From Bacteroidales bacterium (GTDB lineage Bacteria > Bacteroidota > Bacteroidia > Bacteroidales > UBA10428): 64,000 bases of DNA. The stretch is from NCBI GenBank assembly GCA_016928305.1, contig JAFGKY010000004.1, positions 1-64,000 on the forward strand, written 5' to 3'. Shown one piece after another: positions 25,039 to 35,063 of the stretch (position 1 is the first letter of the stretch; every line of letters starts with the position of its first letter). The translations under genes were made by a program, and so were the position numbers. The notes beneath the pieces are model-generated. The model had not been told where the DNA came from, made no database searches, and saw only the letters and a program-made list of their open reading frames with translations.

Positions 25039-25986
25039 TTACTCGAATGCTCCGATTTTCTTTCCCTGCCACAGATCCTTTTCCTCCAATATTTTCTTAA
25101 ACTGTACCAGTATCTCATCATACCTTGGACCCCATCGATTCACGGCCGAAAAGCGGGGAGGTGTTTCCCCTGCAATTCGTTCAATGACAAAGGCGGGATT
25201 CAGGCGCGCTATATACTCAGCCATGAACGATAGGTATTGATCAATGGAAAACAATGTGAATTCCCCCGGATCATTCCTATACTCTTTCTCCATTGGCGTT
25301 CCCCTGAAGATCTGCAGCTGATGGAATTTAACCGTGGTCAGCGGGAGTGACGATATGACGGATGCACTGTTAAGAATTGCCTCAGGAGTCTCTCCCGGCA
25401 GTCCGATGATCATATGGCATCCTGCTCTTATCCCCCGCATAGCTGTATTTTTAATTGCCTTGACAGAATCGGCGAATGTGTGCCCCCTGTTTATCCGTTG
25501 AAGGGTATTTTCATATACCGATTCAACACCGTATTCAAGGATCAGATAGGTTTTATCGGATAACGAAGCGAAATAATCAAGTTTGTTATCGTCAACGCAA
25601 TCAGGTCTTGTCCCTATTACCAGTCCAACAATGGATTCAACAGCCAGCGCTTCTTCGTAAAGTTGCTTCAGACGGTCAAGTGACTGATAGGTGTTGGAAT
25701 ATGCCTGAAAATATGCCAGGTATCCGGTTGCCCTCCTGTAACGTCTCTCATGAAATTTGATTCCTTCAAGTATCTGTTGCCGTATGGACTTTTCCGGATT
25801 GCAATACGACGGATTGAAAGCTTCATTCAGGCAATAGGTACAACCTCCAAGACCTGCACTTCCATCCCTGTTTGGGCAGGTGAATCCAGCATCAATGGTA
25901 ACTTTCTGAACCCTGCTGCCGAAGACCTTCTTCAGGTATTCAGTGTACGAGTTGAATCTTCGGTTATTTCCCCAGGGGTAAGACAT
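25039..25986 (-). CDS. Radical SAM protein, TIGR01212/YhcC family
   Basis: A 315-residue iron-sulfur enzyme. The cluster cysteines are in FTCPNRDGSAGLGGCTYC, the extended spacing typical of the YhcC/TIGR01212 group rather than CxxxCxxC. Other blocks are YFQAYSNTY, IGTRPDC, LEYGVES and HMIIGLPGET. YhcC is associated with ArcB phosphorelay and anaerobic metabolism in E. coli, but no reaction is established. Start ATG at 25986. The stop is 146 bp from the peptidase start. Confidence 0.88.
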   Translation of the reverse strand: MSYPWGNNRRFNSYTEYLKKVFGSRVQKVTIDAGFTCPNRDGSAGLGGCTYCLNEAFNPSYCNPEKSIRQQILEGIKFHERRYRRATGYLAYFQAYSNTYQSLDRLKQLYEEALAVESIVGLVIGTRPDCVDDNKLDYFASLSDKTYLILEYGVESVYENTLQRINRGHTFADSVKAIKNTAMRGIRAGCHMIIGLPGETPEAILNSASVISSLPLTTVKFHQLQIFRGTPMEKEYRNDPGEFTLFSIDQYLSFMAEYIARLNPAFVIERIAGETPPRFSAVNRWGPRYDEILVQFKKILEEKDLWQGKKIGAFE

Positions 25987-26037
25987 TTGAGGTTTGTGTT
26001 TGGTATGTTTTATCGTATCTTTCCATCATACATACGG

Positions 26038-26061
26038 AGAGACGTAATATATTACGTCTCT
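26038..26061. repeat. Perfect 24-bp palindrome, GAGAC/GTCTC type
   Basis: Perfect inverted repeat with half-site AGAGACGTAATA, located between the AddA-like gene and the radical SAM gene. Its GAGAC...GTCTC arms resemble the repeat at 12825-12852, which suggests one dispersed palindrome family. Confidence 0.8.
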
Positions 26062-26100
26062 ACCAATAATATATTAACAACAACCATCACAACATAATCT

Positions 26101-29100
26101 TTAACCCACCTGAACCACCTCATTAAGGATTACATACCAAAGCCATGCTTCGGAGTTTCTGTATCCCATATCGATCAACAGCTGACGGTATTCCAGGATC
26201 TGTTTTTTATGATTTTCTTCAATGTTCTTACCGAATTTGTAATCGATGACGATGGCTTTGTCATCTTTTATTAATACGCGGTCGGGGCGTCTTATAATGC
26301 CTCCGGGAAGAATAAACTCTGTTTCGGTCATGATCTTCCAGTCACCCGAAAACCAGCTGGCCACCTGAACATCGGCAAATAAGCCCTGAAGGTTGGTGAT
26401 CATATCGGCTGATTCAGCTGTGGCAATCTTCCCTTCCATGGCCATGCTGGACACTACAACCGGGATATCAGTCGTAAGATATATACGGGAAAAGACCTCA
26501 TGCATTAAGCGGCCATCGGAAACAGAACGTTTTATCTGACCTGTACCTGTTTCCAGAAATATTTTTCCCTGATATGCGACCTTCAGCTTGTCACGGGCAT
26601 CAGAGGCTGGATAATGATTCGGTATTGTTGTTGTGGAATCGGATTGATCTTCGATTTTTTTGTTCATGAGCAGCTGGCCATATTCAAAAACCTGGTCTGA
26701 TGAGCGATAAAAGTCTGCAAGGTGAATCATAGAATTGGTTTCATCGGTCACCGTCTCTTGTTGAAACAGCTGTTTAAACAGATCCGACAGAGTGATGAGC
26801 CGATCGGAGTCCGGCTTCGGAGAAAAACAAAATAATGCCTTTGAAGCCCGGGTGAAGGCGACGTATAATAAATTAATCGTATCGATGTATTGTTTCACAA
26901 GTTCTTCGAAATATACATCGGCAAAATACGTTTGAACCAGCCTGGAAGTGAACTCAACAGGGACAATATTCAGCTTGTTGAATGGAGATTGCCCGGGTTT
27001 GCACCATATAATAGGACGGTTCACCTGATCAACCAATTCCCATTTGCAATATGGGAGAATTACAACCGGGAATTCTAGTCCTTTTGCCTTATGTATGGTA
27101 AGCACCCGGATGGCATCATGGCTGCCGGTCAGGGCAACGGGTTTTGTTTGCCCCCTTTCTTCCCAGAAGTCAATAAAATCAGCCACAGAAGGAGATTCCC
27201 GGTTTGAAAAGTCCAGTATCTGATCCTGAAAGGCTTGCAGATATATTGATTCTCCTATAATGCTGTTCAGCCTGAAAAGAGAAATTAAATTTTCTACCAG
27301 TTCAAACAAGGAAAAATTACCGGCATTTTCAATCAGTTGCTGAACGGATTCAGGAAATACCGATGTCAGCGGAACATTCGTAAAATCAACAGGTTCAATG
27401 AATTCATGAGGTGGGTTGTTATCCATACAGGGTCGCAGGTAGGACAGGTATTCATTGATAATATAGTATTTGTTTATACTGTCTTCCGGAGAATGAAGGT
27501 AACGGATTATCCCCATCAGAAAACACACGACAGATGAATTGGAGAGGTACAGGGTTTCATCGGATATAACATCAACCGGATGGAGCAGGGAACCGGCTGT
27601 ATTTTTTTGTCGGAGAATGAAATCGGTTATGCTGGTTGCCTCTTCATTTTTCCTTGTCAATATGGCGATATCACCTGCTGCATATCCTTTTTCGAGCAAT
27701 TCATTGATCAAACGTATTAATTTTCCTTCCATAGCCGACTTGAATTCGTTCTTGTCAAGAAAGGAAATGCGAACTTGACCTCCTGCTTTTTCCGTTTGTC
27801 CGGGTACCTGAATGGCATCATCAAAATTGCGGACAATAGCCTGACGAAGGTTATCCGGCAGGGTCAAAGGCTTTCCTTCGGTTTGATGATCAAAATGATC
27901 CTGCAGCATTCGGGATGCTCTTTGAAAAAAAGTATTGTTAAAATGGATCATTTCGATGCAACTTCGGTGGTTGTGTCTGAGGGTATTAAACGACAAGCTT
28001 TGCTCATAAAACTCATCGTCGACAGCATGGGCCAAAATTTCCCAGCTGCTGTTACGCCAACGGTAAATTGACTGCTTGACGTCTCCAACGATCAGGCTAT
28101 CGTAGTCCTGTGACAAGCTGTTGCTGATCAACGGTTTAAAGTTATTCCACTGCAATCGTGACGTATCCTGGAATTCATCGATCATAAAATGATGAAAATG
28201 ATTTCCGGTTTTTTCATAAACGAACGGTGTATCGTTATTGTCAATGATGGCGTTCAGAAACGATGATGCTTCTGATAAAAGGAAAACGTTATTCTCCTGG
28301 CAATAGTTTCTCAGATGGATTGACAGATCAGTCAGAATACCGAGGGCATATAAGTTCTTCATAATCTGTCCGGCTGTATGATAGCTTCGGCTTTCCCGGT
28401 CATAATAGTTCACAATTTCCTGCAACAGCTCAAATAAACCGGCATGACAGATTTCCTTTATGTCGTCTATACGGATTGAATTTTTTGCATGCCATCCCGT
28501 TATGTCTATGGTTGCCTGTCGGACATAGGAATTAGGCTCTGGTATATTTCCCGCAGAAGCTTTATACAGAAAACCGGCAGGGCCATTTCTTGTCTGGTAA
28601 AAGTCTCCCGCATCCAGGCCGGCAGCGCGGATTTTGTCAATGCCCTTTGAGGCCAGTTCGCGAATGGTCGATTCAAACTTTTTTCTGATCCCGAAAAGCT
28701 CTTGCTGGTATCCGTTCATGAATTTCTTATCAGAGATTTTATCAGACAGGTTAAGGCTGAATGTTTTAAATTGTTCGTTGAAAAGTTGCTGTCCCAGTTT
28801 TGCAATGTCTTTCCGGAAGTTCCAGGTATTCCCTTTTTCAATCTTTTCCATCGCAAATTCAGTGAGCCAGTATAATAACGTTTTGTTTGTTGTTGTTTCG
28901 GTTTGTAACCTGTCGATCGCTTCATCGAGTATGGATTCAGCATCCAATTCAATGGTATAACCACTCTGAATTCCGATCTCACGGGTGAAGGAACGGATGA
29001 TCCGTTGAAAAAAACTGTCGATCGTCCCGACAAAAAAATGTGAATAATCATGGAGAATTTTTTGCAGGATCAATGTTGCCTTGTTACGTACAACATCCTC

Positions 29101-29340
29101 TGAAAGATTAAGTGATATCTTAAGTTTTTCCAGATGCCTTGAATCCTTGCCGGCAGAAAGCTTGTGCAATTCATCAATCAGTCTGTTTTTCATCTCGGCT
29201 GTTGCCTTGTTTGTAAAAGTAACCGCCAGAATATGCCGGAAGGATTCCGCATTAATGAAAGCAAGTTTAAGGTACTCTTCCGTTAATGTATAAGTTTTGC
29301 CTGATCCGGCTGATGCCCGTATAATGTTTAATTTGGCCAA
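26101..29340 (-). CDS. UvrD/AddA-like helicase-nuclease
   Basis: A 1079-residue DNA repair enzyme of the AddA/RecB type. Walker A is IRASAGSGKTYTL (about 8-20). The Walker B/helicase block is MIDEFQDTSRLQW, the later motifs are TIHKAKGLEFPVVILP and LLYVAFTRASKALF, and the C-terminus has a PD-(D/E)xK nuclease signature RRPDRVLIKDD...IVIDYKFGK. AddA normally works with AddB in resecting double-strand breaks; no addB-like gene is adjacent here, although the frequent Bacteroidota arrangement places them side by side. It is separated from the rplI operon by 237 bp that include a terminator. Confidence 0.88.
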   Translation of the reverse strand: MAKLNIIRASAGSGKTYTLTEEYLKLAFINAESFRHILAVTFTNKATAEMKNRLIDELHKLSAGKDSRHLEKLKISLNLSEDVVRNKATLILQKILHDYSHFFVGTIDSFFQRIIRSFTREIGIQSGYTIELDAESILDEAIDRLQTETTTNKTLLYWLTEFAMEKIEKGNTWNFRKDIAKLGQQLFNEQFKTFSLNLSDKISDKKFMNGYQQELFGIRKKFESTIRELASKGIDKIRAAGLDAGDFYQTRNGPAGFLYKASAGNIPEPNSYVRQATIDITGWHAKNSIRIDDIKEICHAGLFELLQEIVNYYDRESRSYHTAGQIMKNLYALGILTDLSIHLRNYCQENNVFLLSEASSFLNAIIDNNDTPFVYEKTGNHFHHFMIDEFQDTSRLQWNNFKPLISNSLSQDYDSLIVGDVKQSIYRWRNSSWEILAHAVDDEFYEQSLSFNTLRHNHRSCIEMIHFNNTFFQRASRMLQDHFDHQTEGKPLTLPDNLRQAIVRNFDDAIQVPGQTEKAGGQVRISFLDKNEFKSAMEGKLIRLINELLEKGYAAGDIAILTRKNEEATSITDFILRQKNTAGSLLHPVDVISDETLYLSNSSVVCFLMGIIRYLHSPEDSINKYYIINEYLSYLRPCMDNNPPHEFIEPVDFTNVPLTSVFPESVQQLIENAGNFSLFELVENLISLFRLNSIIGESIYLQAFQDQILDFSNRESPSVADFIDFWEERGQTKPVALTGSHDAIRVLTIHKAKGLEFPVVILPYCKWELVDQVNRPIIWCKPGQSPFNKLNIVPVEFTSRLVQTYFADVYFEELVKQYIDTINLLYVAFTRASKALFCFSPKPDSDRLITLSDLFKQLFQQETVTDETNSMIHLADFYRSSDQVFEYGQLLMNKKIEDQSDSTTTIPNHYPASDARDKLKVAYQGKIFLETGTGQIKRSVSDGRLMHEVFSRIYLTTDIPVVVSSMAMEGKIATAESADMITNLQGLFADVQVASWFSGDWKIMTETEFILPGGIIRRPDRVLIKDDKAIVIDYKFGKNIEENHKKQILEYRQLLIDMGYRNSEAWLWYVILNEVVQVG

Positions 29341-29524
29341 TATGGTTAATTATTGCATGAAAATTATTACAATTTCAGCAATAATTCCATACAGGGAACG
29401 GAGTATTTATTCAGCAGTATGATGAGAAATTAGGTTATTTCGGTTACAGTGTTTGAAAGAATTGTTCTGAAGGCTCTGTTGTCAGGCAGGCTTTCGTCTG
29501 CTGACCTTCAATCATCCAATCAAC

Positions 29525-29555
29525 AAAAAAAAACCTCCCGGTAGAACCGGGAGGT
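29525..29555 (-). terminator. Rho-independent terminator of rpsF-rpsR-rplI
   Basis: On the minus strand the hairpin ACCTCCCGGTT...ACCGGGAGGT (29555-29533) has an approximately 10-bp GC-rich stem and is followed by a run of nine T. It begins 23 bp after the rplI stop codon. The remainder of the 29341-29577 spacer shows nothing else. Confidence 0.9.
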
Positions 29556-29577
29556 GAAAAAACTTATACAATTCATT

Positions 29578-30024
29578 CTATTCCGCAACAATCTCAAAAG
29601 GTATCTCTATCTGTACTTCTTTGTGCAGTTTTATTCTTGCGTGATATTTTCCGACTTCTTTGATTAAATCTTCCTTAAAGGTAATATTCTTTCTGTCAAT
29701 ATCAAATCCCTTTTCCTTCAGGGCTTCTGAAATCTGAATCGAATTAACGGATCCAAAGATCTTGCCCTTTGAACTGGTTTTTGCACCAATGCTCAGGCTG
29801 AGTGTTTTCAGCTTTTCAGCTAATGATTCAGCTTCCTGGCGGATTTTTGCCTCTTTATGTGCCCGTTGCTTTATTATTTCAGCATGAGCTTTTTTGGCTG
29901 AATCCGTAGCATTAATGGCTAGTCCTTTTGGGATCAGATAGTTGACGGCAAAGCCGTTTTTAACCTTAATAATATCATCTTTGTAGCCCAGGTTTGGGAT
30001 ATCTTGCATTAAGATCACTTCCAT
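29578..30024 (-). CDS. rplI: Ribosomal protein bL9
   Basis: A 148-residue large-subunit protein. The N-terminal domain MEVILMQDIPNLGYKDDIIKVKNG and NYLIPKGLA are characteristic, followed by the long connecting helix and the C-terminal domain with SSKGKIFGSVNS. Last gene of the three-gene ribosomal operon; a strong terminator follows. Confidence 0.97.
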   Translation of the reverse strand: MEVILMQDIPNLGYKDDIIKVKNGFAVNYLIPKGLAINATDSAKKAHAEIIKQRAHKEAKIRQEAESLAEKLKTLSLSIGAKTSSKGKIFGSVNSIQISEALKEKGFDIDRKNITFKEDLIKEVGKYHARIKLHKEVQIEIPFEIVAE

Positions 30025-30039
30025 ATTCGTTACTTTTTA

Positions 30040-30321
30040 TTATTTTAACAAATCGGCAACGTAAGGCAGCAAAGCCAGGTGCCTTGCCCTTTTTACTGCA
30101 ACGGCGACTTTCTTCTGATATTTAAGTGAAGTGCCGGTTACGCGCCGAGGTAAAATCTTACCTTGCTCGTTCAGAAACTTCTTAAGAAATTCCGGGTCTT
30201 TATAATCAAGGTATTTTATCTTGTTCTTTTTGAACCGGCAATATTTCTTCTTCTTTATTTCGACCGTAGGTGGTGTGAGAAATCTTATTTCACTCTGATT
30301 GGCTGGTGCTTGTGCATTCAT
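30040..30321 (-). CDS. rpsR: Ribosomal protein bS18
   Basis: A 93-residue small-subunit protein. The core [20 protein letters not shown] and the RNA-binding [24 protein letters not shown] are typical. The first 20 residues form a variable N-terminal extension. Only 3 bp separate it from rpsF and 15 bp from rplI. Confidence 0.97.
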   Translation of the reverse strand: MNAQAPANQSEIRFLTPPTVEIKKKKYCRFKKNKIKYLDYKDPEFLKKFLNEQGKILPRRVTGTSLKYQKKVAVAVKRARHLALLPYVADLLK

Positions 30322-30324
30322 ATG

Positions 30325-30681
30325 TTATTCCTCCTTTACTTTTTCAGCGGTTTCTTGTTTGTTCCTTCTCTTTTCACTGAATTCGACAGCATACTTATCC
30401 ATTTTGATGGTCTGGAAACGGATGACACGCTCATCACGTTTGTACTCGGTTTCCAGCACCTGGATAAGGTTTCCCGGTGCCTTAAAATCAATCAGGTAAA
30501 AGAATCCGGTTGATTTTTTCTTAATGGGATATGCCAGTTTTCGCAATCCCCAGTTCTCTTCATGAACAATTTCACCGCCTTTGTCGACGATCACCTTCCT
30601 GAATTTGTCAACCGCTTCCTTCATCTGGGCCTCAGATAAAACGGGAGTTACAATGAAAACGGTTTCGTAATGGTTCACCAT
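30325..30681 (-). CDS. rpsF: Ribosomal protein bS6
   Basis: A 118-residue small-subunit protein starting [15 protein letters not shown], with [20 protein letters not shown] and the [14 protein letters not shown] block. The Lys/Glu-rich tail is variable. It leads the operon rpsF-rpsR-rplI, the usual Bacteroidota order; a ssb gene often found in other phyla is absent. Confidence 0.97.
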   Translation of the reverse strand: MVNHYETVFIVTPVLSEAQMKEAVDKFRKVIVDKGGEIVHEENWGLRKLAYPIKKKSTGFFYLIDFKAPGNLIQVLETEYKRDERVIRFQTIKMDKYAVEFSEKRRNKQETAEKVKEE

Positions 30682-30718
30682 AAATACAGTTTTAATTATA
30701 AATTATTTTTTTGGCACG

Positions 30719-30749
30719 CAAAAATATTAACTTTTTTTATCTAATCAAA
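30719..30749 (-). promoter_or_regulatory. Promoter of the rpsF operon
   Basis: On the minus strand a -33 TTTG (30749-30746) and a -7 box TATTTTTG (30726-30719) with 19 bp between them match the Bacteroidota consensus closely. The box is 38 bp upstream of the rpsF start. Confidence 0.7.
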
Positions 30750-30796
30750 TTAATTTTAGGATTTTATCCGTTTTTAGTTATCTGTGGCATTTTATA

Positions 30797-30804
30797 TATA
30801 TTTG
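30797..30804 (+). promoter_or_regulatory. -7 box upstream of dnaX
   Basis: TATATTTG fits TAnnTTTG and lies 18 bp before the ATG at 30823. A more upstream GTG (30784) in the same frame would place this box inside the coding region, so the box supports the ATG at 30823 as start. The -33 element is poor. Confidence 0.5.
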
Positions 30805-30822
30805 CCGTTGAAATCCTACAAC

Positions 30823-32595
30823 ATGGATAATTATCTTGTTTCTGCCCGAAAATACAGACCCGATACCTTTGATACAGTGGTGGGTCAACCGGTTATTACT
30901 TCCACACTGAAAAGAGCAATTCTCTCGGGTCACCTGGCACATGCCTACCTCTTCTGCGGGCCAAGGGGGATTGGAAAGACAACCTGTGCGCGCATTTTTG
31001 CAAAAACCATCAATTGCATAAACCCGGGTCCCGATGCTGAACCCTGCAATCGGTGTGATTCATGTAAATCCTTCAATGAATCCAGATCGTTCAATATCCA
31101 TGAGCTCGATGCTGCATCAAATAATTCGGTAGATGATATTCGTAACCTTATAGAAAGCATACGAATTATACCTCAATCGGGAAAATACAGTGTGTACATC
31201 ATTGATGAAGTACATATGTTGTCCCAGCAGGCATTCAATGCATTTCTTAAAACCCTTGAAGAACCACCTTCGCATGCAGTTTTTATCCTGGCAACCACCG
31301 AAAAACATAAAATCATTCCTACGATCCTTTCTCGTTGCCAGATATATGATTTCAACCGGATAAAAGTGGATGATATTATCGGATACCTGAAAAAAATAGC
31401 AGCAAAAGAAGGTGTCGATGCCGAAGAAGAAGCTCTTTCGGTTATCGCCTTAAAAGCCGACGGAGCTATGCGGGATGCCCTTACTATTTTTGATCAGCTT
31501 GTGAGCTTTTCCCAGCATGCCATAACCTATAAAGCGGTCATAGAGAATCTGAACGTAATTGATTATGAGTATTATTTTGGCATGACCGAATGTTTCATCA
31601 GGCAGGATATAGCCAAAGCACTGCTGCTATTCAATGAAATTCTGTTGAAAGGATTTGACGGATTGAATTTTATCAGCGGACTGGCAGGACATATGAGGGA
31701 TATACTGGTATCGCGCGATGCTGTCACACTTCCATTACTGGAAACCGGCGAATCGATTCGTGAAAAATATAGAGAGCAGGCCCTGAAATGCGAAACGGAA
31801 TTCATATATAAAGCCCTTGACATCCTGAATCAGTGTGAAATTAATTATAAGGCAAGCAGAAATCAACGGCTGCATGTGGAGATTGCTTTGATCCGGCTGA
31901 GCAATATCAAAGCGGAAAAAAAAACTCTGCCTGACAGAAAATCCAAAGAATTGAAAACACCTGAGAAGGAAAAAAGAGCTGATACAAAGGATAATACGCA
32001 GACTTCAAAAGATCAGCCAGATACGGCAGAACCAGGTTATGGAAAAAGCAATGAAGAAGAAAGACCGGAAGTAAAGGAAGAAAATGGTTCCTATCCAAAA
32101 AAAGTTCAGACCATTTCCATAAAAAACGCTCTGCAAAACCTCGGAAATGAAAACAGGGCAAATAGTATCGAAAGTGAATTTATTGAAGTAAACGAAGATT
32201 CATCCGAATGTGAATCTGTTATCGATACCCCTATTGTCCCTGAGTTTATGATGAAATGCTGGGAAGCCTTTGCAGAATTAATTCGGAGCGAGAAGCCACG
32301 GTTTTCATCCGCGCTTAAGAATGTAACGCCGGTAATAAGAGAAAACCGGATACTTGAGATCTCATTTAGCAACCAGGCCCAACTCGATGCCTTTCATAAG
32401 AGTGTGAAGGCTGACCTGGAACGCTTTCTGAGGAGGGAGCTGCAGAAGCCCGGCATTTGTGTTGAAGCGAATATATTGCCGCCCGACGGACAACATAAAA
32501 AATTATATACCGCGGAAGAAAAACTGACCTATTTGAATGAAAAAAATCCATTGGTTACAAAATTTGTACAGGATCTGGGACTTGAATTGGAATAA
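30823..32595 (+). CDS. dnaX: DNA polymerase III subunits gamma/tau
   Basis: A 590-residue clamp-loader ATPase. The start MDNYLVSARKYRPDTFDTVV is the conserved family N-terminus. Walker A is FCGPRGIGKTTCARIF; the zinc cysteines are Cys-x8-Cys-x2-Cys-x2-Cys-like around CINPGPDAEPCNRCDSC; Walker B is YSVYIIDEVHML; sensor 1 is ILATTEKHKI. After about residue 370 comes a Lys/Glu-rich linker (KKTLPDRKSKELKTPEKEKR) and then a C-terminal tau-like domain. icd follows 20 bp downstream on the same strand. Confidence 0.95.
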   Translation: MDNYLVSARKYRPDTFDTVVGQPVITSTLKRAILSGHLAHAYLFCGPRGIGKTTCARIFAKTINCINPGPDAEPCNRCDSCKSFNESRSFNIHELDAASNNSVDDIRNLIESIRIIPQSGKYSVYIIDEVHMLSQQAFNAFLKTLEEPPSHAVFILATTEKHKIIPTILSRCQIYDFNRIKVDDIIGYLKKIAAKEGVDAEEEALSVIALKADGAMRDALTIFDQLVSFSQHAITYKAVIENLNVIDYEYYFGMTECFIRQDIAKALLLFNEILLKGFDGLNFISGLAGHMRDILVSRDAVTLPLLETGESIREKYREQALKCETEFIYKALDILNQCEINYKASRNQRLHVEIALIRLSNIKAEKKTLPDRKSKELKTPEKEKRADTKDNTQTSKDQPDTAEPGYGKSNEEERPEVKEENGSYPKKVQTISIKNALQNLGNENRANSIESEFIEVNEDSSECESVIDTPIVPEFMMKCWEAFAELIRSEKPRFSSALKNVTPVIRENRILEISFSNQAQLDAFHKSVKADLERFLRRELQKPGICVEANILPPDGQHKKLYTAEEKLTYLNEKNPLVTKFVQDLGLELE

Positions 32596-32615
32596 ATGAT
32601 TGGCAAACATGAAAA

Positions 32616-33860
32616 ATGGAATATGAATCGATGAAAGGCCAGGCTATATCCATATACAACGGTATTTTAAAAGTGCCTCATAATCCCGTAATACCTTTTA
32701 TTGAAGGTGATGGAACCGGTCCTGATATATGGAATGCCTCCGTCAGGGTTTTTGATGAATCCATAAAGAAAGCATATGGAAATGACAGAAAGATAAGCTG
32801 GAAAGAAGTGCTGGCCGGAGAAAAGGCATTTCATCAAACCGGTAACTGGTTGCCCGATGAAACACTAACTGCTATCCGTGATTACCGTGTGGCCATTAAG
32901 GGACCGCTTACAACTCCCGTTGGAGGAGGTATCCGGTCAATCAACGTGGCCCTTCGTCAGCTGCTCGATCTGTATGTGTGCCTCCGCCCGGTCAGATATT
33001 ACGATGGAGTTCCTTCACCTGTGAAAGATCCGTCTGCTACCGATATGGTCATTTTCAGGGAAAATACGGAGGATATATATGCCGGCATTGAATGGATGAA
33101 CGGAACACCCGGGGCTGCAAAAATTCTTACTTTTCTGCAGCAGGAAATGGGTGTGACGAAAATACGATTTCCGGAAACAACCTCGGTAGGTATTAAGCCG
33201 GTATCAAAGCAGGGTACGGAAAGGCTGGTAAGAGCAGCTATCCGCTATGCCATCGATAAGAACCTTCCGTCGGTTACACTTGTGCATAAAGGTAATATTA
33301 TGAAATTTACCGAGGGAGCTTTCCGTGACTGGGGTTATGACCTTGCCCGGTCCGAATTTGGTGCGGAAAACATTGACGGTGGACCCTGGTGTGTGATAAA
33401 AAATGCTGCATCCGGCAGCAAGATTGTTATCAAGGATGTAATTGCCGATGCATTCCTGCAACAGATCCTTACCCGGCCTGCAGAATATTCCGTCATCGCT
33501 ACACTGAATCTGAATGGTGATTATATATCCGATGCGCTGGCTGCCATCGTGGGAGGAATCGGCATAGCACCTGGCGCCAATATCAATTTTGAAACCGGAC
33601 ATGCTGTGTTTGAGGCAACGCATGGCACAGCACCAAAATACGCCGGAAAGGATATGGTGAATCCGGGTTCTTTGATTCTTTCAGGTGTTATGATGCTCGA
33701 ATACATAGGATGGGTTGAGGCAGCTCTCCTGATCGTACAAGGCTTGCAGGCATCCATCAAAGCCAAACGTGTTACATACGATTTTGAAAGACAAATGACA
33801 GGGGCAATAAAATTGAAATGCTCCGAATTTGCCGATGAAATCATACGGAATATGAAGTAA
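32616..33860 (+). CDS. icd: Isocitrate dehydrogenase, NADP-dependent (canonical)
   Basis: A 414-residue E. coli-type isocitrate dehydrogenase. The substrate helix [23 protein letters not shown] has the Ser, Asn and Arg residues equivalent to E. coli Ser113, Asn115, Arg119 and Arg129. [14 protein letters not shown] holds the catalytic Tyr, [15 protein letters not shown] the catalytic Lys, and [18 protein letters not shown] the NADP-specific Lys-Tyr pair. It supplies ordinary isocitrate/2-oxoglutarate interconversion, so the divergent family member at 11599 is not needed for the TCA cycle. It follows dnaX closely. Confidence 0.95.
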   Translation: MEYESMKGQAISIYNGILKVPHNPVIPFIEGDGTGPDIWNASVRVFDESIKKAYGNDRKISWKEVLAGEKAFHQTGNWLPDETLTAIRDYRVAIKGPLTTPVGGGIRSINVALRQLLDLYVCLRPVRYYDGVPSPVKDPSATDMVIFRENTEDIYAGIEWMNGTPGAAKILTFLQQEMGVTKIRFPETTSVGIKPVSKQGTERLVRAAIRYAIDKNLPSVTLVHKGNIMKFTEGAFRDWGYDLARSEFGAENIDGGPWCVIKNAASGSKIVIKDVIADAFLQQILTRPAEYSVIATLNLNGDYISDALAAIVGGIGIAPGANINFETGHAVFEATHGTAPKYAGKDMVNPGSLILSGVMMLEYIGWVEAALLIVQGLQASIKAKRVTYDFERQMTGAIKLKCSEFADEIIRNMK

Positions 33861-34001
33861 AACAATGTCCGATGAAGAACGCCCGGATCACGAACCGGTA
33901 AATGTTGAACGGTATTCTATGGGGAATTAAACTCTTACACCTATGCAATACAATCCTTCATAACTTCGTATAAACCTTCGGCAAATCACTAATCGCATAC
34001 C

Positions 34002-34946
34002 ATGAACCGGATTGATCGTATTTCGGCTATTCTCATTCAACTGCAGACAAAAAAATACATCACTGCCGGAGAGATTGCAGAAAGGTTTTTCATAAGCAAA
34101 AGAACTGTTTATCGTGATCTGAAAGCCCTGGAAGAGGCTGGTATTCCGCTTGGCGCTGAGCCAGGCAGAGGATATTTTCTGGTTGAGGGCTTTCATTTAC
34201 CTCCTGTTATGTTTACTTCGCATGAGGCCAATGCACTCCTGATTGCCGGGAAAATGGTGGAGAAGTTTACCGATCAGTCGGTAAGCAGACAGTTTGAATC
34301 AGCCCTTTATAAAATTAAATCTGTGCTGCCGGAAAAGGAAAAACAGCTTCTGGCCGATCTGCATACTACCATACAGGTATTTTATTCACCTGCTGCAGAA
34401 CCTTCACCGGGTTATCTTTCCGATCTCCAGCTGGCAGTGGCACAAAGACGAACACTGACCATTGACTATCGTTCACAATATAAAGAGGAACATACGAAAA
34501 ACAGGATTATTGAACCTATAGGAATCTGTTTTTACAGCATGAACTGGCATCTGATTGCCTATTGCCGGATGAGAGAAGAATATCGTGATTTTCGGATTGA
34601 CCGGATTCAATCCCTGAAGACGAATGAGGAGGTTTTTATTCCGAAGAACAGACTTTCGATGCATGAATATTTTTCGCGCTTAACAAAGGAAGCCGATTTA
34701 ACCGAAGTAATCCTGAGGTTTGATAAATCAACAGCTGCTGTATTACAGAATATAAAGTATTACTACGGCTTTGTAAGTGAAGAAAAAATTGGTGATCAAA
34801 CCGAAATGGATTTTCTGGTGAACGATCTGAATTATTTTGGCCGGTGGCTCCTGATGTTTGCTGACGGAATGGAGGTAATCAGCCCAATCGAATTAAAAAA
34901 TATTCTGAAAGACCTGATCCGTAAAATCAGAATGAAACAGGAGTGA
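34002..34946 (+). CDS. HTH-WYL transcriptional regulator (YafY type)
   Basis: A 314-residue regulator. The N-terminal HTH_11 winged helix is MNRIDRISAILIQLQ...ITAGEIAERFFISKRTVYRDLKAL. The WYL domain (about 140-230) has LTIDYRSQYKE, NRIIEPIGICFYSMNWHLIAYC and EYRDFRIDRIQSL, the ligand-sensing core that often binds nucleic acid or nucleotides. The C-terminal WCX part follows. It stands between icd and the hybrid sensor gene; its target is unknown. Confidence 0.88.
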   Translation: MNRIDRISAILIQLQTKKYITAGEIAERFFISKRTVYRDLKALEEAGIPLGAEPGRGYFLVEGFHLPPVMFTSHEANALLIAGKMVEKFTDQSVSRQFESALYKIKSVLPEKEKQLLADLHTTIQVFYSPAAEPSPGYLSDLQLAVAQRRTLTIDYRSQYKEEHTKNRIIEPIGICFYSMNWHLIAYCRMREEYRDFRIDRIQSLKTNEEVFIPKNRLSMHEYFSRLTKEADLTEVILRFDKSTAAVLQNIKYYYGFVSEEKIGDQTEMDFLVNDLNYFGRWLLMFADGMEVISPIELKNILKDLIRKIRMKQE

Positions 34947-35016
34947 TGTAAATACATACGTTTGATCAATGTTTTCGGGTCTTCCATTCGTTTTTCTTCG
35001 TTGTTATATCTTTTAA

Positions 35017-35024
35017 TATCTTTG
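35017..35024 (+). promoter_or_regulatory. -7 box of the hybrid sensor gene
   Basis: TATCTTTG matches TAnnTTTG and lies 40 bp before the ATG at 35064. No TTTG was found at the ideal -33 distance. Confidence 0.5.
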
Positions 35025-35063
35025 TCCTTCAGGATGAATTTGTGACTTACTTTGTACTTGCGT

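Noticed and set aside
24890..25072. 60-codon minus-strand frame between the peptidase and radical SAM genes
   Set aside because: It overlaps the 3' end of the radical SAM gene and the peptidase start and promoter; no recognisable features.
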